In this document: piece by piece, positions 13,834 through 13,891 of the stretch
Numbering within the stretch: the stretch's first letter is position 1
How the letters are laid out: every line of letters begins with the position of its first letter
Assembly (NCBI RefSeq): GCF_004345705.1
Contig: NZ_SLWV01000046.1
Coordinates: 1-13,891, forward strand
DNA from: Marinisporobacter balticus
Lineage (GTDB): Bacteria > Bacillota > Clostridia > Peptostreptococcales > Thermotaleaceae
Direction: 5' to 3'
Length of the DNA stretch: 13,891 nucleotides
Notes under the pieces: model-generated
The model's input: only the letters and a program-made list of their open reading frames with translations
Told to the model about the DNA's origin: nothing
Database searches by the model: none
Made by a program: the position numbers and the translations under genes

Positions 13834-13891
13834 CTATGCTACATTAAGAAGATGATTTCTGTATTGAACAGGAGTCATCTTTTTTAGATCC
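13834..13891 (-). CDS. IS3-family transposase (orfB), last 18 residues, runs off right edge
   Basis: The minus strand from the right edge reads DLKKMTPVQYRNHLLNVA and stops at TAG (complement of 13834-13836). The motif L-K-x-M-T-P-V-Q-Y-R-x-x-L-L is the typical C-terminus of IS3-family orfB transposases, after the DDE catalytic domain. The rest lies outside the window, so whether the gene is intact cannot be judged. Confidence 0.75.
   Translation of the reverse strand, partial: DLKKMTPVQYRNHLLNVA

Noticed and set aside
13852..13885. Terminator-like hairpin AAGATGA...TCATCTTTTTT at the right edge
   Set aside because: On the minus strand this sequence encodes the conserved C-terminus of an IS3-type transposase, so the hairpin is explained as coding sequence; a dual role is possible but not supported.
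1..13891. CRISPR arrays, tRNA or rRNA genes, riboswitches
   Set aside because: I looked for regularly spaced repeats, cloverleaf-like segments and conserved riboswitch cores on both strands and saw none; a covariance-model search would be the decisive test.

Overview
The window is AT-rich DNA of a low-GC Gram-positive anaerobe of the Clostridia type. This rests on strong AGGAGG-type ribosome binding sites, sigma-A-like promoters, codon use and the gene families present. I cannot name the genus from sequence alone. The region is accessory: one sugar operon, then a mixture of intact transport and regulatory genes, decayed genes and mobile-element remains. A transposase N-terminus (left edge, minus strand) and an IS3-type transposase C-terminus (right edge, minus strand) bracket it, and both run off the window.

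Layout. 1-551: start of an IS4/IS701-like transposase whose ribosome binding site lies in an imperfect palindrome. 655-959: decayed unknown gene, followed by a small terminator. 1241-4987: complete fructose operon, with phased repeats and a promoter, then a DeoR-family regulator, fruK, a fused IIA-IIB-IIC fruA and a perfect-palindrome terminator. 4989 to about 5110: what looks like the 5' end of a group II (class C type) intron, placed directly after that terminator. 5210-5587 (minus): a DtxR/MntR-family metal regulator with a matching operator in its own promoter. About 5700-7300: a gene graveyard with fragments of an AraC regulator, an oligopeptide/nickel binding protein, ABC exporter(s) and a MATE pump, joined end to end. 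7346-9918: an intact AraC-family regulator and MATE efflux protein. A decayed second copy of the AraC C-terminus follows the MATE gene. 10178-10546 (minus): small membrane-anchored protein of unknown role. 10657-10874: relic of a ZnuC-like ATPase. 11029-12893: two-gene operon of a DUF318-type permease with a His/Cys-rich loop and its TIGR03943-family partner. 12961-13167 (minus): probable decayed IS1182-like transposase. 13349-13768: secreted coiled-coil protein of unknown function.

How the genes work together. The fru operon takes up fructose, phosphorylates it to fructose-1-phosphate and then to fructose-1,6-bisphosphate; its first gene probably responds to a sugar phosphate. The AraC-MATE pair looks like a regulated efflux module, and the graveyard holds fragments of the same two families, suggesting loss and replacement. 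Metal homeostasis recurs: a metal-dependent repressor, a ZnuC relic and a permease pair with a metal-binding-like loop. I see no clear new defence system, CRISPR array, tRNA or rRNA. The most unusual material is the chimeric decay region, the duplicated AraC tail around the MATE gene, and the His-rich permease operon.
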